From Megascapheus bottae (Eukaryota > Chordata > Mammalia > Rodentia > Geomyidae), in NCBI GenBank assembly GCA_024803745.1, contig JANJXV010000029.1, positions 23,302,001 to 23,366,000 on the forward strand: a stretch of DNA of 64,000 nucleotides, read 5' to 3'. A program made the translations under genes and the position numbers. The notes under the pieces are model-generated. The model worked only from the letters and a program-made list of their open reading frames with translations. It was not told the DNA's origin and ran no database searches. Positions within the stretch are counted from its first letter, which is position 1. Every line of letters begins with the position of its first letter. Shown in pieces: positions 20,579-31,380 of this stretch.

Positions 20579-20721
20579 AAAAGTCAATGTGAGGAAGTGC
20601 CCAGGACGCAGTTTAGGAGTTAGATAGCCAGGTGAAAAAATTCAATAGACAATCAAATATGTTTAGGAAAAATGATTTTTTTCAGATAATATAAAGTAGA
20701 AGAGTACTCCTAAACTTCTTT

Positions 20722-20950
20722 CTTTTCTGTCTATTCTTCTTTTTTTTTCTTTCATTTTTTTGGATTGCCAGTCCTGGGGCTTGAACTCAGAGCCTGAGCA
20801 TGGTTCCTGAGATTTTTCAAGGTTAGTGTTCTACCATTTGAGCCACAACACCATTTCTACCTTTTTCTGTGTATGTGGTACAGAGGAATAAACCCAGGGC
20901 TGCATGCATGCTAGGCAAGCACTCTACCACTAGGACAAACTTCCAGCCTC
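20722..20950 (-). mobile_element. Dimeric ID-like SINE
   Basis: Flanked by an exact 16-bp duplication, actcctaaacttcttt (20706-20721 and 20951-20966). Both monomers are reversed; an interrupted T-run marks the tail. Confidence 0.93.
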
Positions 20951-20966
20951 ACTCCTAAACTTCTTT

Positions 20967-22079
20967 AAATTATTCAAAACCTATTTGTATTTTGGCCATT
21001 AATTTTAATGAAAATGAATTACCGTTGTATCATTAAACTTTTCAAATCTAGTGTTGGAGTAAAAATAAATGTGTTTTATAATGCAAAAGTAATGAAGAAC
21101 CTAAGAGCTCAGATTTAAAAAAGAATAATTCCTGTTGTGATGTTTTTGGAGTTAGGAACCAATTTTGGCCCATATTTTTTGGTCAGATCTTAGAGCATAT
21201 CAAAATATAATAGGTGCCATTAAGGGAACAATCTTATAAGCGAGAAAAAAAACCGTACAACAATTCATTTATTTGAGCTAACCTTAATTTTTCATTCCAC
21301 AAATAGTTATTGATTTACTCATTCATGAAAAGTATTGTTTCTTGAGATCAAGATTCTACCTTGAACACATGAAACTTTCTGGGGTCACGTATAGTATTCT
21401 ATGGCATCATCTCATAGATAGCAAAGCAAAGGAAAGCAAGGTTAATCATGAGAAAGGAATGAAAGAACATAATATCACAACTTTGCAATGGTTTTTCTGG
21501 TGCCAACCCTCAACAAAAATTAGTGAGGTTAAAAAAAATAGGATCTGTATATTATTTTTCTTTCAGTCTCAGAAATGTCTTTTACCTCTCTTTCATTGTA
21601 ATGAAAGGAAATATTCCTTTATGTTTTCTAAAAATTATAATAACCATAATAACATCAAAAAGACAAAGATGAGTTAAGGTGTAGAACATTTTATAAGTAA
21701 AATCAATCTGTTGTATTTTAAAATAAATTTAAAATATTGTGCTAATATGCAAATGGTCTATGAGCATACACCTAAATAGCAAAGTGATATAAATCATTAT
21801 TACTACTATTTATTTGAATTCATTTTTACTACATTTAAATGTTTACCATCACAATTAAACACAAAAAATTAAAATGAATGTGGCTCCAATATACATGGTA
21901 AATATTAATGGCTTCATATTTTTTCTTTAATATTTTACAGAGAGTTGTTAATTTTAATTTTACCAACCAAAATAAATGCAAATAAATTCACACATTGTTT
22001 CTCTACACTTGCTTGCACAACTTAACATAGTCGTGTAATTAATACTCACTCATTTAGCAATATTAAGTATCCTGAATTC
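20967..22079. other. Unassigned AT-rich sequence
   Basis: A 111-codon frame at 21342-21677 is Lys/Asn/His-rich, has no recognised domain and sits in AT-rich sequence; most likely chance. Confidence 0.45.
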
Positions 22080-22720
22080 TCATACTTTACTTCCCTACTT
22101 TCATGCAGATATAAAGGATATTATTCTATTTTGGTTATGATGTATGTATCTGTACTCAATGTCTGGCTTCACCATTGTATTTGTGAGATTTGTGTGCATG
22201 ATTTCATGTTTCGCTGTAAGTTGGAGGAGGGGTTAGTTTTTCTAATATGTGAACATATACTAATGATCCTAGCCCATATGATTTTTTTTCCAGATTGGAA
22301 ATGTATATGGAAATTCTGGTAGTTTTCAGTCGAGCTGTTTTGAAAAATGCTGCAATAAAGATTCTTTTCATCACTGGGTGAACACGGCTCTGTTTCTGTT
22401 GGACATTTGCATGAGAAAGAAACTGATGGATCACTAAGTCTGTAAATGTGGACTTTATTTCATCCTGACACAGGGCTTTCTAAAGGGATTTTAGCAATCA
22501 ACAAGGTCTAAATGTTTAAACCATTGCATATCCACACTAATAGTAGTTAATTTTCTGTTTATTCTGGGTTTACTTTATTTTGTTTTTGGCTCAATAATTC
22601 TAGTAGCATGTGATTCTAATTTACATTTATTTGATGACTAATGAAGTTGGCCATGTGTATTGTTCATTTGATCACACATTTTTCAAGATTTTGATCACAT
22701 TTTAAAACACTTTTTTCTGT
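22080..22720 (-). mobile_element. Old L1 fragment
   Basis: The reversed order of ancient L1 ORF2 motifs is faintly preserved: atattattctattttggtta, aaaatgctgcaataaagatt, tgatgactaatgaagttggc. Heavily diverged. Confidence 0.45.
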
Positions 22721-22955
22721 GTGTCAGGAAGTTCCTTCCCATGCATTTAGCTGTCTAAAATTCCTTTGACTGAATATTTGGCAAGTTTTAATCTTATCTT
22801 TCAGGGATTTGAGCTTTACTCTTTGGATTACCACCTTTCTTGAAAGCTTGGTAAATATTTTGTACAGGCATCTCTCAATGTCTTTGTGGTAAGCACCATT
22901 CCTGAAGTGGACGTGATTTTCTGAATAGTGGTTGGCAATGGTAAAGCTCAATGTC
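22721..22955. other. Unassigned flank of an interrupted element
   Basis: Contiguous, before the L1 insertion, with the sequence that resumes at 23661. It may belong to the LTR-type element there. The 84-codon minus frame (22724-22978) has no recognised family. Confidence 0.35.
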
Positions 22956-22969
22956 AAGAAGTCAGACTG

Positions 22970-23646
22970 GAAGGACATACTAAATTCACCAGCACAACAA
23001 TGTTCATTGCAGCACTATTTACCATAGCAAAGATATGGAACCAACCTAGATGTCCCTCAGTTGATGAGTGGATCAAGAAGATGTGGTATTCATACACAAT
23101 GGAATTCTATGCTGCTGTCAGAAAGACTGACATTGCCCCATTTGTTAGGAAATGGAAAGACAGAAAAGATCATATTAAGTGAAGTAAGCCAGACTCAAAG
23201 GAACTTAGGCTCAATGTTTTCCCTCATATGTCATAATCAGTAGAAACCTTGGGCTCTCCTAGCAGAGATTTGCAATAGAGCAAAACCTTGATACAAAAGG
23301 CCATATAGTAGGACGCTAAATGAAAGGATCTCTAGGATATAGAAACATAAGCCATATAATGAATGATTGTTGTTCTTAAGGTATTATGTTATCTCTCATC
23401 TCTTTTGCTGTCCCTTGGTTATCTCATATTGTTACAGTATCTCACTTTGTTACCTGATATATCGGGTATATTTGTATTTGGTTATTTGAAATTGGATAGG
23501 GAAGGGGGGAAAACAAGATGAGGGGTGGGGGTGGGGGGAAGGGAAATGGGGATCAAGACATGTGAAAGGGTATCAATGTATGGGAATTAATGCACCACTA
23601 TCTGGCAAATATCATGTAACCCTTCTATTAATTATAATTTAAAAAA
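22970..23646 (+). mobile_element. L1 3' end with clean target-site duplication
   Basis: Flanked by an exact 14-bp duplication, aagaagtcagactg (22956-22969 and 23647-23660). Contains the end of ORF2, the complete 3'-UTR with a G-rich polypurine core, and a short A tail. The clean duplications suggest a comparatively young insertion. Confidence 0.93.
22980..23182 (+). pseudogene. L1 ORF2 extreme C-terminus
   Basis: FTSTTMFIAALFTIAKIWNQ, then PRCPSVDEWIKKMWYSYTME and FYAAV: the conserved last segment of L1 ORF2p. 5'-truncated, so it cannot make protein on its own. Confidence 0.9.
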
Positions 23647-23660
23647 AAGAAGTCAGACTG

Positions 23661-24770
23661 AGGCCTGGAAGCCTGACATGACCCAGATTTTCCCAAGCAA
23701 ATGGTGGCATCCCTGATGGCTGGGGATCTTTTTGTTCTGCTCAGACTAGGCAAGGAGTAGCCATCTTGGTGTCGCCCTAAATTTTAAAATATTCTTGGCT
23801 GTGTGTTTGAATCCAGGGGCTTAGAAGCTCTAGACCTTGAGAATGAGAAATTCAGGGCTCCAAACCCTCAAAGTTAGAAGCTTATTGCTATTGCCTTTGA
23901 AGCCAGTGGGTTATATCTATAGGTCTTGAGAACTAAAGGGCTCTAGATTTTCAAAGGCACAGAATTATGACCCTAGGTGCTTAAGTCAGGGGTTTATGGT
24001 TCTAGGCTCTCAATGCTAGAAATCCAGCATCTGAACTTAGTGTTAGAGATCCAAATATCAGGTGTTAGAACCCTCAGGTCTTACCCTTTTCTGGCTCTCT
24101 ACAACTTCTCCAGTTCTTTCACTTGCCTTTCCTCTGCCTTTCCCCTTGTAGCCTTTGAAGTCTCTTTTCCTCATATGTCTCTGGAACAATTAAGCCAACT
24201 CCTAGTTGTTGAGTTCGCCAAGAAAACTCTCTGTGGATTTAGTTTGACCTCCCTATGAGGAAACCGTAAGTACCTAATAAAAGAACATATATAAGAGGTG
24301 TTTAGATATTTTAGAATTCAAAAAAAAAGAAAGTAATACCACCAAAAGAAAAAAATCCTGTGTAGCAGAAGAAGCTGATTGAACAAAGCTTCCAGTTCCA
24401 CCATTCAAAGGCCTCTAGCAGTATTAGCTAGAGTTCACTGGAGCCGGTTATGGCCAAAGTGAAGTTCCCTGGAGCTGGTGAAAGTTGACTGAGTGGCTGT
24501 AATTGGATCAAAGATTTCCTAAGCATAAGTTGAGCACTCTTCAGCAGCCATCACGTTTCTGGTACTACTTACAGGTGTAGTGGAGTTTCCTCCGAGAGAT
24601 AGGCAGTGTCCATGGCAGTCAAGTTGCCTTGATGACAGTTCAGCTGGTCACTAAAGAATGGGCTGCTGGGTTGGCAGCTCTGGGCAATCAGGCTCAAGTA
24701 AGGGGCAGACTTCCATCAATCAATTAGCTGATTGTCTGGCTCTTGATAGCTTTGCTCACTTAAATTATTC
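23661..24770 (+). mobile_element. LTR-retroelement-like internal sequence with degenerate tandem repeats
   Basis: 23818-24090 consists of loosely repeated units of about 28 bp (gggctctagattttcaaagg, gggctccaaaccctcaaag). A pyrimidine-rich stretch and then agcagccatcacg / ggagctggtgaaagttg-type sequence follow. From memory this resembles non-coding internal regions of rodent MaLR elements. No LTR boundary was identified, and the 93-codon frame at 23977-24258 has no retroviral motif. Confidence 0.35.
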
Positions 24771-25540
24771 AGTTGTCTACAATGAAGCCCTTATTTGGAA
24801 TTGAAAGGATTGTCAGTACTCAACAGTACTTAGACTCTACCCAAATATCTTCTTTACTCCATATCATTGAAAAAAATTCAGATGTGTTTAGAAACCAATT
24901 ATTTTTTATATTGTGCTCAATAAAAAGCAAACATAACTGCTTTTTCTTCTTCTAGAAATACTCCTCTACGCAGTTCTTTTCAAATCAAACCCCAAAACTG
25001 GAATTTGCAAATGATCCCAGGGAAAGAAATAACTAGAATAACCCTTTCATTTAATCATCCCTGTTTCCATAGAACTTCAGCGCTTATAAAAGCTTAAGTT
25101 TTGCAATTAACCTGGGTTGTAGGCTGTTGTCATGGAAACATGATTTTTTTTTTAGCAACCTACAATTGGTTTTTTAGCACTGGAAACTCCTTCTATATAT
25201 TTTATGTAAATGCTTAGTTTTATAAGGAAAATTTTTAATATATTTCCCTACTAAATTAAAACACAAACTTCAAAACTTTCAAAAACTATTCATTTAAAAA
25301 TTTATTCAATATTCCTATAATATAAAAATATAAATATCTGAAAAATCTAACAAATAGTTGTCCCTTGAAATTTATCGCTGGACTCATTTTCTTGAATTCT
25401 TACAGAAATGACATTGGGTTCTTTTCCTGAAATATCAGTTGAATCACAACACTCTTTTTGGAAAACCTTTAACGTGACGATGTTACAATGAATAAAGTTT
25501 CAATTCCCTTGATGATGTACAGTCCTTAGTATTATCATGG
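24771..25540. other. Unassigned, largely repeat-free sequence
   Basis: 24950-25200 looks single-copy and carries a TATA-like tataaaag (25085-25092) and an RFX X-box-like palindrome (25126-25139). The rest is AT-rich. See findings. Confidence 0.45.
25126..25139. promoter_or_regulatory. RFX X-box-like motif
   Basis: gttgtcatggaaac differs by one or two bases from the known X-box palindrome (gttgccatggaaac / gttgccatggcaac). Binding is unproven. Confidence 0.3.
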
Positions 25541-25554
25541 TAATTACTTTTTTA

Positions 25555-25792
25555 TTGTTGTTTTTTATTGTGGGGCTTGAATTCAGGGTCTGGGTACTGT
25601 CCCTGAACTATTTTGCTCAAAGATAGCACTGTAGCACTTTGACCCACAGCCCGCATCTGATTTTCAAGTGGTTAATTAGATATTAGAGTCTCACTGAGAC
25701 TTTTCTTCACTGATAGACTTCAAACAGAAATCCTCAGAGCTCAGCCTCCTGACTAGCTAGGGTTCATGGCATGATACACCAGCACCCAGCCT
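25555..25792 (-). mobile_element. Composite SINE
   Basis: Flanked by an exact 14-bp duplication, taattactttttta (25541-25554 and 25793-25806). Reversed: gtggggcttgaattcagggt ... agcacccagcc. Confidence 0.9.
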
Positions 25793-25939
25793 TAATTACT
25801 TTTTTAGTGGCTATTTCCCATTACATTGATCTATTCATCAGTCACTGACCATTCCAATCTAATTCATGTTCTAGATAGCCCTTAATATTCTCAGATCTTT
25901 ATAATTCAACCTATTTGCTAGATATCGCTTCATATTCTC

Positions 25940-26178
25940 CAATTATGTATTTATTTATTTATTTTTATCAGATATAGGCCTTGAACATAGGGCCTGGGCA
26001 CTGTCCCTGAGCCTCCAGCTCTCTACCACTTAAACTACAGTGCCACTTATGGTTTTTAAGTGCTTAATTGAAGTTAAGAGTCTCATGGGGACTTTGCTGG
26101 GACTGGCTTTGAACTGTAATCCTTAGATCTCAGCCTCCTGAGTAGCTAGGAGTACAAGCATTAGCCAGCAGGGCCAGG
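25940..26178 (-). mobile_element. Composite SINE
   Basis: Reversed, with an ATTT-rich tail (25948-25966), gggcctgggcactgtccctg, and the head gcctcctgagtagctaggag. Confidence 0.85.
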
Positions 26179-26269
26179 CATGTTCTTCAATTTTCACAAC
26201 TGTATTAGTTCTGAGTGAGCCCAGTGCAGCCAACATCTCTGCAGTGAAAATCAAGCTTTTCTTTTCCCT

Positions 26270-26480
26270 TCCACTGAGACTTAACCTAGCCAAATTTATG
26301 AACCTTACTTAAAGTCCAATCATTGCTATTCCTCATCTTAGCACTGCCTTCTCTACCCTTCTTTCTTCATATTCAGTAATTTCTACATGTTTCCCCTTTT
26401 GGTAGAAAACTCCCTTAAGGGGAGTTCAATAATACTACATCTCTCATGCACCATACATGAAATAAATGCTAGATTATTTC
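26270..26480 (+). repeat. L2-like LINE 3' end
   Basis: gtagaaaactcccttaaggg, ggagttcaataatactacat, then tgaaataaatgctagatt follow the order of the L2 3' end (ctccttgaggg...cagg...aataaatgct). Diverged. Confidence 0.4.
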
Positions 26481-27217
26481 TCATATGAACACAGCTTCAG
26501 AATATTTATTAAATAATGATTAATTGTAGGATAGATTTCCAATATTTTATGGCTAAGATCCATTTTTCTTATTTTTATTAAGATATATTGATTGACCATA
26601 TTAGTACAGTTTGGTGTTATATTTCCATACATGTATAGATATTTCATCAAGCTGAATTCTTCACCAATTATCTTAATGCACATAAAATTGCTAAAATATG
26701 TTTGCTTCCTTTAAAAGCAAACTTTTACCTCTCATATTTTTTAATAGATTTCCCTACTTTATTTTCTAAAATGAAACACTTTTTACACAAAGCCCAACTC
26801 AACACAGGTATAATTTAAATAGTTTCCACATTTCACTCTAAGGGGGGATAAAAGAGGAAGATTAAAGTTAATTAAGTAAACATAACAATTCCTTAATTTG
26901 AAAAATGTTCTCATGAACCATTTAATAAATGGTATGTTACAAATTTTATTCAGACTATTTAGATACATAATATTCAGTATAGAATGTGGGCATCAATAGT
27001 GTTCTGTAAAGAAAAGTAGCTGCAGCTTTTCGTTATAAGAAAATTATAGCCTTTCCTATAAACATCAGAGACACTCAAAGGCAGCCAGACAGTTGTAAAT
27101 TGTCTTTCAATAGCTAGACAATAAAGCAAAAAGAGCATGATTATGGGCATATAGGTGCACATGAAACAAAACGTTCAGTCAAAATTATTAATTAGGGTTA
27201 TTTCTCATTTTCCTTTC
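26481..27217. other. Unassigned AT-rich sequence
   Basis: Three minus-strand frames of 61-69 codons (26474-27162) are Ile/Asn/Tyr-rich and look like chance. Confidence 0.45.
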
Positions 27218-27434
27218 TTTTTTTTCATTTTGTGGGGCTCAAACTCAGCCTGGGCACTGTCCCAGAGCTCTTCAGCTCAAGGCTACCCGCCCTGCCCCAC
27301 TTCCTGTTTTCTAGAGGTTAATTGGAGATGAGAGCCTCAGGATCTTTAGTGTCTGAGCTGGCTTTGAACCTTGATCCTCAGATCTCAGCCTCCTGAGTAG
27401 CTAGGATTATAGGCATGAGCTACCACGTCCAGCT
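27218..27434 (-). mobile_element. Composite SINE
   Basis: Reversed and fairly conserved: gtggggctcaaactcagcct, cctgttttctagaggttaat, gtagctaggattataggcat. Confidence 0.87.
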
Positions 27435-27829
27435 TTCATTTTTCTTTTTTATGCAGATAATATATTTCAACTGATTTTCCATATCTTTAAATATAGGAAC
27501 CCATTATGAGGATAAAGCTGGAGTTGGTCAACATGCCTAAACTTGCTGATTGATAGTGAGCATATCAAAGTCATCCCAAATGCTCTTGACTTTGAAAGTT
27601 TTATCAAGTTATATTTCTTTGATATTAAATGTTACTGGGAATAAACAATCTCACTGACTGAAAGTTTTCAGGAAAATTTCAAATGTGTATTTGGAAAATA
27701 AAATGGAGAAGGTTAGTAAAATCGAATCTCTATATTCTTAAGGAATTGTTCTTTATTATACAATAGAAAGATAGTTTTATTCTTTTAAAGAGGCCCTTGG
27801 AGACGGCATAATACCAAGTTGCAGCTGAA
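27435..27829. other. Unassigned sequence
   Basis: No recognisable feature. Confidence 0.4.
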
Positions 27830-27915
27830 GATGTATAAAATGAGGTGCAGAATGTGAAATGACTTGTTCATTGCTAGAGAACCGATCATCAGAATAAGGA
27901 TTAAAAACTGCTATT
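27830..27915 (+). repeat. MIR-like fossil SINE
   Basis: aaaatgaggtgcagaatgtg, aaatgacttgttcattgcta and ataaggattaaaaact parallel the MIR core (gatgaggaaactgag ... aaatgacttgcccaaggtca ... caggattcgaac). Confidence 0.45.
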
Positions 27916-27977
27916 AAACAGGATTAAGATTCAAATCATTTCTAAACTTTCCTACGCTAATTTTCTTTATAAAATTA

Positions 27978-28172
27978 TTGGATATATTTGTATTTGGTTA
28001 TTTGAAATTGGATAGGGAACGTGGGAAAACAAGATGAGGGGTGGGGGTGGGGGGAGTGAAATGGGGACCAAGACATGTGAAAGGGTATCAATGTATAGGA
28101 ATTAATGCACCATCTATCTGGCAAATACCATGTAACCCTTCTATTAATTACAATAAAAATATATGAAAAAAA
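27978..28172 (+). mobile_element. L1 3'-UTR end
   Basis: Near-identical to 23465-23640, including the G-rich core, the gtatcaatgtataggaatta motif and a final caataaaa. Only the last 195 bp are present. The minus-strand frame at 27975-28205 is an artefact of the UTR. Confidence 0.88.
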
Positions 28173-28342
28173 TTGTATTTCATAGGAATGGTCAGAAATG
28201 TCCATAAAACACTTTCAAAATTAGCAGAAACTAAAGGTTGTTTAATTTTGTTTCTAATCTCCAAATATTTTCTTTAGCTCCTTTTCTTTTCTTGGTACTG
28301 AGGCTTGAATTTAAGGCCTTCAACTCTTTTTGTTCTTGTTGA

Positions 28343-28378
28343 TAGTGGTGGTGGTGGTGGTAGTGGAGGAGGTGGTAG
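28343..28378. repeat. Imperfect (GGT)n tract
   Basis: gatagtggtggtggtggtgg followed by tagtggaggaggtggta. Confidence 0.9.
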
Positions 28379-28590
28379 TGCTAGTCCTAGGCCTGCGGAC
28401 TGTGCCTGAGCTTCAGGACTAATGCTCTACTGCTCGAGCCACAGTGTCACTTATGGCTTTTGTATTTTGGGGAAGTTAAGTGGAGATAAGAATCTTCGGG
28501 ACATTCTTGCCCAGGCAGACTTCAAACTGTGATCCTCAAATCCCAGCATCCTGAGTAGCTCCCAGGCCTGATGTAGCACATCGCAATCTT
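28379..28590 (-). mobile_element. Inner composite SINE
   Basis: Reversed: tgctagtcctaggcctgcgg, cgagccacagtgtcacttat, catcctgagtagctccc. A short (GGT)n tract at 28343-28378 sits at its tail side. Confidence 0.7.
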
Positions 28591-28770
28591 GATTGTCCTT
28601 TACAGTCAAGCCTGGTATTTTACCACTTGAGCTACATCTTTACCTCTACCTTATTTCTGGTTAAGTGAAAATAAAAATCTCTACAATTCGGCTGGCTTCA
28701 AACCCATGATTTTCAGATCTCTGACTCCTGAGTCGCTAGGATTACAGGTATAAGCAACTAATATCCAGCT

Positions 28771-29577
28771 ATTATATTCTTTCCTTTCAAAGGCTTCTTA
28801 TACCTTGAAACTGTCAAATATCTCTATACACTGACCAATGATCAGTTTTTTAATGATTTTTAATTGGATATCTCCATTTTTATGAAGTGAACTGTTTGAT
28901 TTTTTTAAAAATGAATTTGTTTGGAATTACAATGAGTTTGATCATGGCTGCCTTCATTTCTGGAATTCCTGATCTAGATGGTCAACAATCCGAGTGCCAT
29001 CTGGAAGGTGGTTAGATGATGGCTTAGTTTTATAAGTTACATGTTCTCTAAACACCACAGACATATTCTTTTGTCTACTGACAACCATTTTCCTGTCAAT
29101 GCCTACCAGTGAAGACCACAACTATCTCTACCACTGAGTTTTTCAACTGGCCCTGTTCCAGGGCATCTACTGCTAGTCTTATTCGAGAGCTCCTAAGTTT
29201 TCAGCATTGGTCAATAGCTAGTGAAGCTACCTTTCGTCACCGTTGTCTACAGATGTTCCAGTTCCATTTAACTCAACTACTACACTTGTGGCTGTATTTG
29301 GAACTTGCATCAGTAGTACTGCAGTCATGCTATACAAGGGGAAGGAATAGTATATACCAGATTTTCTGCTGCTATTTTCAGCAATGCCAACTCTGAGAGT
29401 AGGAAATCTAACACATTCTGATCATGTAATTAATCCAACAAAGACATTTCTAGCTAAAAATGCATTAGATTTGAAGAAAACTACAGTAGTTTGTGTCATT
29501 CTTCATAGGCTTTTTCTAATAATTTGTATGGTCCCAAGAATGTTATTCACTTACTAAAATCTGGTTATCTATATAAG
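28771..29577. other. Unassigned sequence with one open frame
   Basis: A 95-codon plus-strand frame (29109-29396) starts MKTTTISTTEFFNWPCSRAS. An overlapping shifted frame also reads without stops across STTTTLVAVFGTCISSTAVM. Neither matches a family I can name. The region is less AT-rich than its surroundings. Confidence 0.4.
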
Positions 29578-29608
29578 AGTATATATATGCATATATATGC
29601 ATACATAT
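29578..29608. repeat. TATATGCA-type tract
   Basis: tatatatatgcatatatatg followed by catacatatac. Alternating and palindromic. Confidence 0.85.
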
Positions 29609-29816
29609 ACATCCTCATGCTTGAACTCGGAGCCTGGGTGGTATACCTGAGAATTTTACTCAAGATCAACACTTTATAATTTGAACTACAGCTCCACCTT
29701 CATCTTTTTTGTGGTTAATTGAAGATAAGAGACTTACAGACTTTCATGCCTGGGATGGTTTTAAACCACAATCTCAGGTTTCAGTAGCTAGGATTACAGG
29801 TATGAGGCACTATGAT
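29609..29816 (-). mobile_element. Composite SINE
   Basis: Reversed: tcatgcttgaactcggagcc, tttgtggttaattgaagata, gtagctaggattacaggtat. Confidence 0.8.
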
Positions 29817-30089
29817 CTTTTATAATATTTTGCCATCACTTAATAAAAATGCCTCTGAGAAATTGCCGTGGGAAGAAATGCGGGATGTTTTCCCCTCGGG
29901 AATCAGATTTGGAAGAAGTATCAGAAATGAAGGTAACTGAGAAGGAACATGATTTCATAATATAACATTACTCAATATTAAAGGAAGTATGATTTTCAGA
30001 TCATTCAACTAACTCTACATCTATACTCATTACAAGGAGTCTACGCTTACAGGTAGCCTAGAAAAGATTGGAGCTGGAGTGAGATGGTC

Positions 30090-30256
30090 ATCCTGGGGCT
30101 TGAACTCAGGTTCTGGGCACTGTCCTTGGACTTTCTCAAAGCTACCACTTTACCAATTGAGCCATAGTACCACTTCCAGCTTTTTTCTGTCTATGTGGTT
30201 TCAAGGAATCAAACCCAGAGCTTCATTACTCTACCACTAGGCTTTGCTTCTGATCC
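30090..30256 (-). mobile_element. Dimeric ID-like SINE, slightly truncated
   Basis: Reversed: cttgaactcaggttctgggc, cagcttttttctgtctatgt, gaatcaaacccagagctt. About ten bases of the first A-box region are missing. Confidence 0.82.
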
Positions 30257-31142
30257 AGGATCTATTTTTATTTCTTTATTTTTGCTACTCTTCTTTCTAA
30301 TTTTATGTTCTGTCTTGAGTAGACTTTCCTGTTTTTTCCCTTATTTTTTATCATAATTAAGCAAAGCAGTTTTATTGGAAATGCTGGGAAAATAATCTAA
30401 AATACTTTATGAATCAAGTTGAAGAATAAGTGAATATATATATATATATTGATTTGCAACTATCTATGGATAACTGAGTGATTAATCTTTCTAAATCTAT
30501 TTCTCTGAATGTAAAGTTGAAATTTTATTTCATATATTGTGTTGATATTAAACCTGATATGAAATTTTTATTGCCAAAAGCAATGTCAGCAATCCATAAA
30601 TTGCTTTTAAAAAGTTAATTGTGTCTGAATTTGTATTTAGTCCTTGAGACAAAATGTAAAGTGATACACTGGTAAATTACAATATAACCAAAATGCAAAA
30701 TCTGCAATTATTTCTGTCAGGAGGAGTGGGAGGATCTATTACAACAACCTTATAACAATATCCCCCTTTTTTAAAAAATGGACTTACCTCTAAAACGCAT
30801 ATTTCTGTATGTGTGTGTGCATGATTCATACATGTATGCTTGAGTATCTTTGTCTAAATAAAATATTATGGGGATCAAATTAAACTGTCAACTGTGGTAA
30901 CCTATTCAGTAAAGCCAAACAGCACAAAAAAGAATTCCATATTTTAATTATTATGCATATTGATATAGATGGATATTAATAGAGAAAAGTGGAAGAATTA
31001 TTAATATTCTTTTTTAATTTTCTGCTTTCTCTCATTTTTTCATGAATTTGATGAGAGACATAAATATTACATTTATATGGGTTATTTACTGAAGGCATAA
31101 AGCAGACCAGAAAATGAAGGGAAAATCTGTTACAATTGTTTT
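30257..31142. other. Unassigned AT-rich sequence
   Basis: Contains a short (TA)n run at 30434-30451. No frames of note. Confidence 0.45.
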
Positions 31143-31153
31143 AAGAAGTAGGG

Positions 31154-31369
31154 GCCAGGAGTTTGGTCTGGTGGTAGAGTGATTGCCTAGCATACACAAA
31201 GTCCTGAGTTGGATTCCTCCCTGCCACATACACAGAAAAAGCCAGAACTGGTGCTGTGGCTCACGTGGTAGAGCGGTAGCCTTGAGACAGCCCAAGGACA
31301 GTGGCCAGCCCCTGAGTTTGAGCCCCAGGACTGTCAAATAAATAAAAGAATTAATGAATAAATAAATAA
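31154..31369 (+). mobile_element. Dimeric ID-like SINE
   Basis: Flanked by an 11-bp duplication, aagaagtaggg (31143-31153 and 31370-31380). The tail is AAAT/AATAA-rich. The minus-strand 101-codon frame across this region is the reverse reading of the SINE. Confidence 0.9.
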
Positions 31370-31380
31370 AAGAAGTAGGG

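Larger units (their letters stand above)
28285..28770 (-). mobile_element. Composite SINE interrupted by another composite SINE
   Basis: Outer tail at 28285-28328 (actgaggcttgaatttaagg) and outer remainder at 28600-28770 (accacttgagctacatcttt ... ctaggattacaggtataagc). The inner copy lies between them. Confidence 0.6.

Noticed and set aside
22724..22978. Minus-strand 84-codon frame as a host gene fragment
   Set aside because: No recognised motif; it crosses the L1 target site and lies in a diverged repeat context.
24771..24955. Small open frame starting MSTMKPLFGIERIVSTQQYL as a coding exon
   Set aside because: Sixty codons, ends in a phenylalanine run, no splice-site or family support.
28970..29400. 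A processed pseudogene of a mitochondrial protein such as ATP synthase subunit c
   Set aside because: A few residues looked suggestive, but the order of conserved motifs did not hold when compared from memory.
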